In this document: positions 61,725-64,000 of the stretch, piece after piece
How the letters are laid out: every line of letters begins with the position of its first letter
Numbering within the stretch: position 1 is the first letter of the stretch
NCBI RefSeq assembly: GCF_013403985.1
Contig: NZ_JABFDF010000002.1
Coordinates: forward strand, 1 to 64,000
From: Winogradskyella ludwigii
GTDB taxonomy: Bacteria > Bacteroidota > Bacteroidia > Flavobacteriales > Flavobacteriaceae
Direction: 5' to 3'
Length of the DNA: 64,000 bases
Notes under the pieces: generated by a model
The model's database searches: none
What the model saw: the letters and a program-made list of their open reading frames with translations, nothing else
Told to the model about the DNA's origin: nothing
Position numbers and translations under genes: made by a program

Positions 61725-63764
61725 CTACTTAGACTTTGATTTTACTTTTGTCTTTTTTGTTGTCTTAGCTTTTGTTGTTACTTTGGCTTTAGGCTTAGTT
61801 ACAACTTTTGCTTTTGGTTTTGCTTTGGCCTTAAGTTTTGGTTTTGGTTTATCAACGTTTTCATATTTAAAAGCCACCATACCTAATGGTGGTATATCAA
61901 TCCTTACAGATTGATCTCTAAAATGCCAAGCCTCCGATTCTGTTGTCTTTACCTTATTTTTAAATTGACCACTTCCAAAATACTGACTTAAATCACTATT
62001 AAAGACTTCATTTAATTTTCCTTTTCGTGGCACTCCAATTTTATAGTTTTCTTTTGGAATCGGTGTCATGTTACACGCAATAATGAGATCGTCTTTTTCA
62101 TCGTTTCCTTTTCTAATGTATGTGAATACCGAGTTTTGAGAATCACTATAATCTATCCATTCAAAACCTTCTGCTGAAAATTGTTTTTCAGACAATGCTG
62201 GTTCACTTTTATAAAATGTATTTAAGTCTTTAATAAGTTGTTGCACTCCTTTATGTGGTGCAAATTCTAATAAATGCCAATCGAGACTAGTTTCGAAATT
62301 CCATTCGCCACTTTGCCCAAATTCGCATCCTTGAAACAATAATTTAGTTCCAGGATGTGTAAACATATAACTATACAGCAGTCTTAAATTCGCAAAACGC
62401 TGCCACTCATCTCCTGGCATTCTTCCTAAGATTGATTTCTTACCGTAAACCACTTCATCATGACTTAAAGGCAACATAAAGTTTTCTGTAAACGCATAAG
62501 TCATAGAAAACGTTAAGTCATTTTGATGAAATTGTCTATAAACTGGCTCTTTGGCAAAATACTGAAGTGTATCGTGCATCCAACCCATCATCCATTTCAT
62601 ACCAAAACCTAAACCTCCCATAAAAGTGGGTTTAGATACCATTGGAAATGCTGTAGATTCTTCTGCAATAGTCTGCACATCTGGAAAAGAAGAATAAACG
62701 GCTTCATTCATTTCTCTTAAAAACGCCATGGCTTCTAAATTTTCATTGCCACCATACATATTTGGATCCCATTCTCCATCTTCTCTACTGTAATCTAAAA
62801 ATAACATGGATGCCACAGCATCAACACGTAAACCATCGGCATGGTATTGATCCAACCAAAAAATGGCATTACTTATTAAAAAGGATTTAACTTCATTTCT
62901 ACCATAATTGAAAATTAAACTCTTCCAATCGTTATGATAGCCTTTTTTGGGGTCTGGATGTTCATAAAGTGCTGTTCCATCAAACAAACCTAATCCATGT
63001 GCATCTTCTGGAAAGTGAGATGGAACCCAATCGAGAATAATTCCTATATCGTTTTGATGAAATTTATCGACTAATAATTTGAATTCTTCTGGATAGCCAA
63101 ATCGAGATGTTGGCGCAAAATAACCTGTAAGCTGATAACCCCAAGATGGATCATAAGGAAACTCCATCACAGGCATTAATTCTACATGCGTAAAATTCAT
63201 CTCCTTGACATAAGCCACCAATTCGTCTGCCATTTCTACATATGACATGAATCGCCCTTCCTCGACCTTCTTTTTCCAAGAACCTAAATGGACTTCATAA
63301 ACCGAAAATGGTGCGTCTAAAGCATTATGCTTTTTACGTTTTTTCATCCATTTACTATCCTTCCAAGTGTAAGGTTCATCCCAAACAATTGATGCTGTTT
63401 TAGGATTGTGCTCAGATCTTCTAGCATAAGGATCTGCTTTTTCGGTTTTAATATCGTTGTTACTGCTTTGTATTTTATATTTATACACACTGCCTTTCCC
63501 TGCACCAGGAATAAAGCCTTCCCAAATTCCGCTAGAATCCCAACGTACATTTAATTGGTGCTCTCCTTCGACCCAAAAATTGAAGTCTCCAACTACAGAA
63601 ACATGTTTTGCACTTGGTGCCCAAACAGCAAAATACACTCCTTCTACTCCATCTATAGTAGTGATGTGAGATCCAAATTTTTCGTATAAACGATAGTGTT
63701 TTCCTGCTTTAAAAAGATTGATGTCGAATTCTGTAAAACGACTGTGTGCAATTACTTTTGCCAT
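61725..63764 (-). CDS. glgB: 1,4-alpha-glucan branching enzyme
   Basis: A 679-residue branching enzyme. The N-terminal CBM48 domain is at about 20-120; the GH13 core holds DWVPSHF, GLRVDAVASM with the nucleophile D315, and the acid/base segment AEESTAFP. The start ATG 63764 lies 3 bases after the upstream stop, so it is in an operon with the maltokinase-like gene. Its last 43 or so residues are an unusual Lys/Ala/Pro/Thr-rich tail (KPKPKLKAKAKPKAK onward) that ordinary GlgB proteins lack; it could bind nucleic acid or polyanions, or be neutral. Confidence 0.95.
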   Translation of the reverse strand: MAKVIAHSRFTEFDINLFKAGKHYRLYEKFGSHITTIDGVEGVYFAVWAPSAKHVSVVGDFNFWVEGEHQLNVRWDSSGIWEGFIPGAGKGSVYKYKIQSSNNDIKTEKADPYARRSEHNPKTASIVWDEPYTWKDSKWMKKRKKHNALDAPFSVYEVHLGSWKKKVEEGRFMSYVEMADELVAYVKEMNFTHVELMPVMEFPYDPSWGYQLTGYFAPTSRFGYPEEFKLLVDKFHQNDIGIILDWVPSHFPEDAHGLGLFDGTALYEHPDPKKGYHNDWKSLIFNYGRNEVKSFLISNAIFWLDQYHADGLRVDAVASMLFLDYSREDGEWDPNMYGGNENLEAMAFLREMNEAVYSSFPDVQTIAEESTAFPMVSKPTFMGGLGFGMKWMMGWMHDTLQYFAKEPVYRQFHQNDLTFSMTYAFTENFMLPLSHDEVVYGKKSILGRMPGDEWQRFANLRLLYSYMFTHPGTKLLFQGCEFGQSGEWNFETSLDWHLLEFAPHKGVQQLIKDLNTFYKSEPALSEKQFSAEGFEWIDYSDSQNSVFTYIRKGNDEKDDLIIACNMTPIPKENYKIGVPRKGKLNEVFNSDLSQYFGSGQFKNKVKTTESEAWHFRDQSVRIDIPPLGMVAFKYENVDKPKPKLKAKAKPKAKVVTKPKAKVTTKAKTTKKTKVKSKSK

Positions 63765-63767
63765 AAA

Positions 63768-64000
63768 TTAATTATTAATAATATTTGAAATGCCTTTTAA
63801 CGGAATTACAGCCCATTTAGGACGAGAATTAAGCTCGTAACCTAGTTCATAAACCGCTTTTTCAAGCATTGCATATTTGAGTAAAAAAATACGTTCTTGG
63901 CTGTAACCTATATTAAGATTTGCCTCTTGTACTTTAGTGATATATGTTCCTAAAAAAACATTTTTTAAATATTGGTAAAGGATTTCTCCGGCTTCAAATA
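63768..64000 (-). CDS. Maltokinase / trehalose synthase-like protein, C-terminal part
   Basis: A partial gene cut off by the window edge: 76 codons before the TAA at 63768. The end contains MLEKAVYELGYELNSRPKWAVIPLKGI, the C-terminal motif of maltokinase domains, which in Bacteroidota are often fused to a trehalose synthase. The kinase makes maltose-1-phosphate, the donor for glycogen chain growth. The gene stops 3 bases before the glgB start, so the two are one transcription unit. The N-terminal part lies beyond the window. Confidence 0.8.
   Translation of the reverse strand, partial: FEAGEILYQYLKNVFLGTYITKVQEANLNIGYSQERIFLLKYAMLEKAVYELGYELNSRPKWAVIPLKGISNIINN

Noticed and set aside
1-64000. 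tRNA genes, rRNA genes, CRISPR arrays or prophage modules
   Set aside because: No cloverleaf-like T-loop pattern, regular spaced repeats or phage structural genes were seen.

Overview
The window is AT-rich chromosomal DNA from a member of the Flavobacteriaceae (Bacteroidota). The evidence is: type IX secretion (T9SS) genes and cargo (PorQ, a PorP/SprF protein, type A and type B C-terminal sorting domains); many short lipoproteins whose signal peptide ends in S-C followed by acidic residues; promoters of the Bacteroidota type (TAnnTTTG, in the best case with TTTG 19 bases upstream, before rpsA); and Flavobacteriia-style gene neighbours such as DUF3822-rsmD, porQ-cmk and pyrR-pyrB-rnz. The genus cannot be fixed from this window; Olleya, Lacinutrix, Psychroserpens or Winogradskyella-like bacteria would fit.

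Region 1 (1-9.9 kb) is accessory. It holds a membrane-anchored AraC-type regulator, short lipoproteins and tiny membrane proteins, a broken IS3-family element, a YHYH-domain lipoprotein with a partner protein, a cupin lipoprotein, a TfoX-like protein, a DUF1624-type membrane protein and an NTF2-like protein. Between these unrelated genes lie two long imperfect hairpins that share a right-end motif (CAAGACCGT) but have different arm sequences that still pair. This is the most unusual structure in the window and looks like the boundary of a gene-cassette-like unit.

Region 2 (10-15.9 kb, minus strand) is an LPS-core cluster: kdsB, a HAD phosphatase, a CAT-fold acetyltransferase, KdnB (Kdo 8-oxidase) and a PlsC-type acyltransferase, preceded by a DUF4126 protein and a RecD/Dda-like helicase. 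Region 3 (16-24 kb) carries a membrane protein, DUF3822, rsmD, the RNase P RNA (minus strand), dnaX, miaE and surface proteins. Region 4 (24.2-27.7 kb, minus) is a polyphosphate operon: sixA, ppk1, ppx.

Region 5 (28.3-36.4 kb) is a gliding/T9SS surface locus: a 1735-residue adhesin with a large internal duplication, then a PorP/SprF-family outer-membrane protein and an OmpA-family protein, closed by a strong terminator. Region 6 (36.5-51.4 kb) is mostly housekeeping: pdxH, rnz, pyrB, pyrR, rpsA, cmk, porQ, a double-LysM protein and lon, with a few lipoproteins and a LysM/YgaU-like protein that has a sigma-54-like promoter. Region 7 (51.6-54.9 kb) is an ECF sigma factor, a putative anti-sigma protein and a DUF4097-like protein, followed by a decayed gene remnant and a repeat-bearing lipoprotein. 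Region 8 (54.9-64 kb, minus) has an Atg22/UMF1-type transporter, an M48 peptidase, a GH31 glucosidase, two linked membrane proteins, a small protein, and glgB directly behind the 3' end of a maltokinase/trehalose-synthase-like gene, that is, storage-glucan metabolism.

No tRNA, rRNA, CRISPR array, intact prophage or intact transposon was seen.
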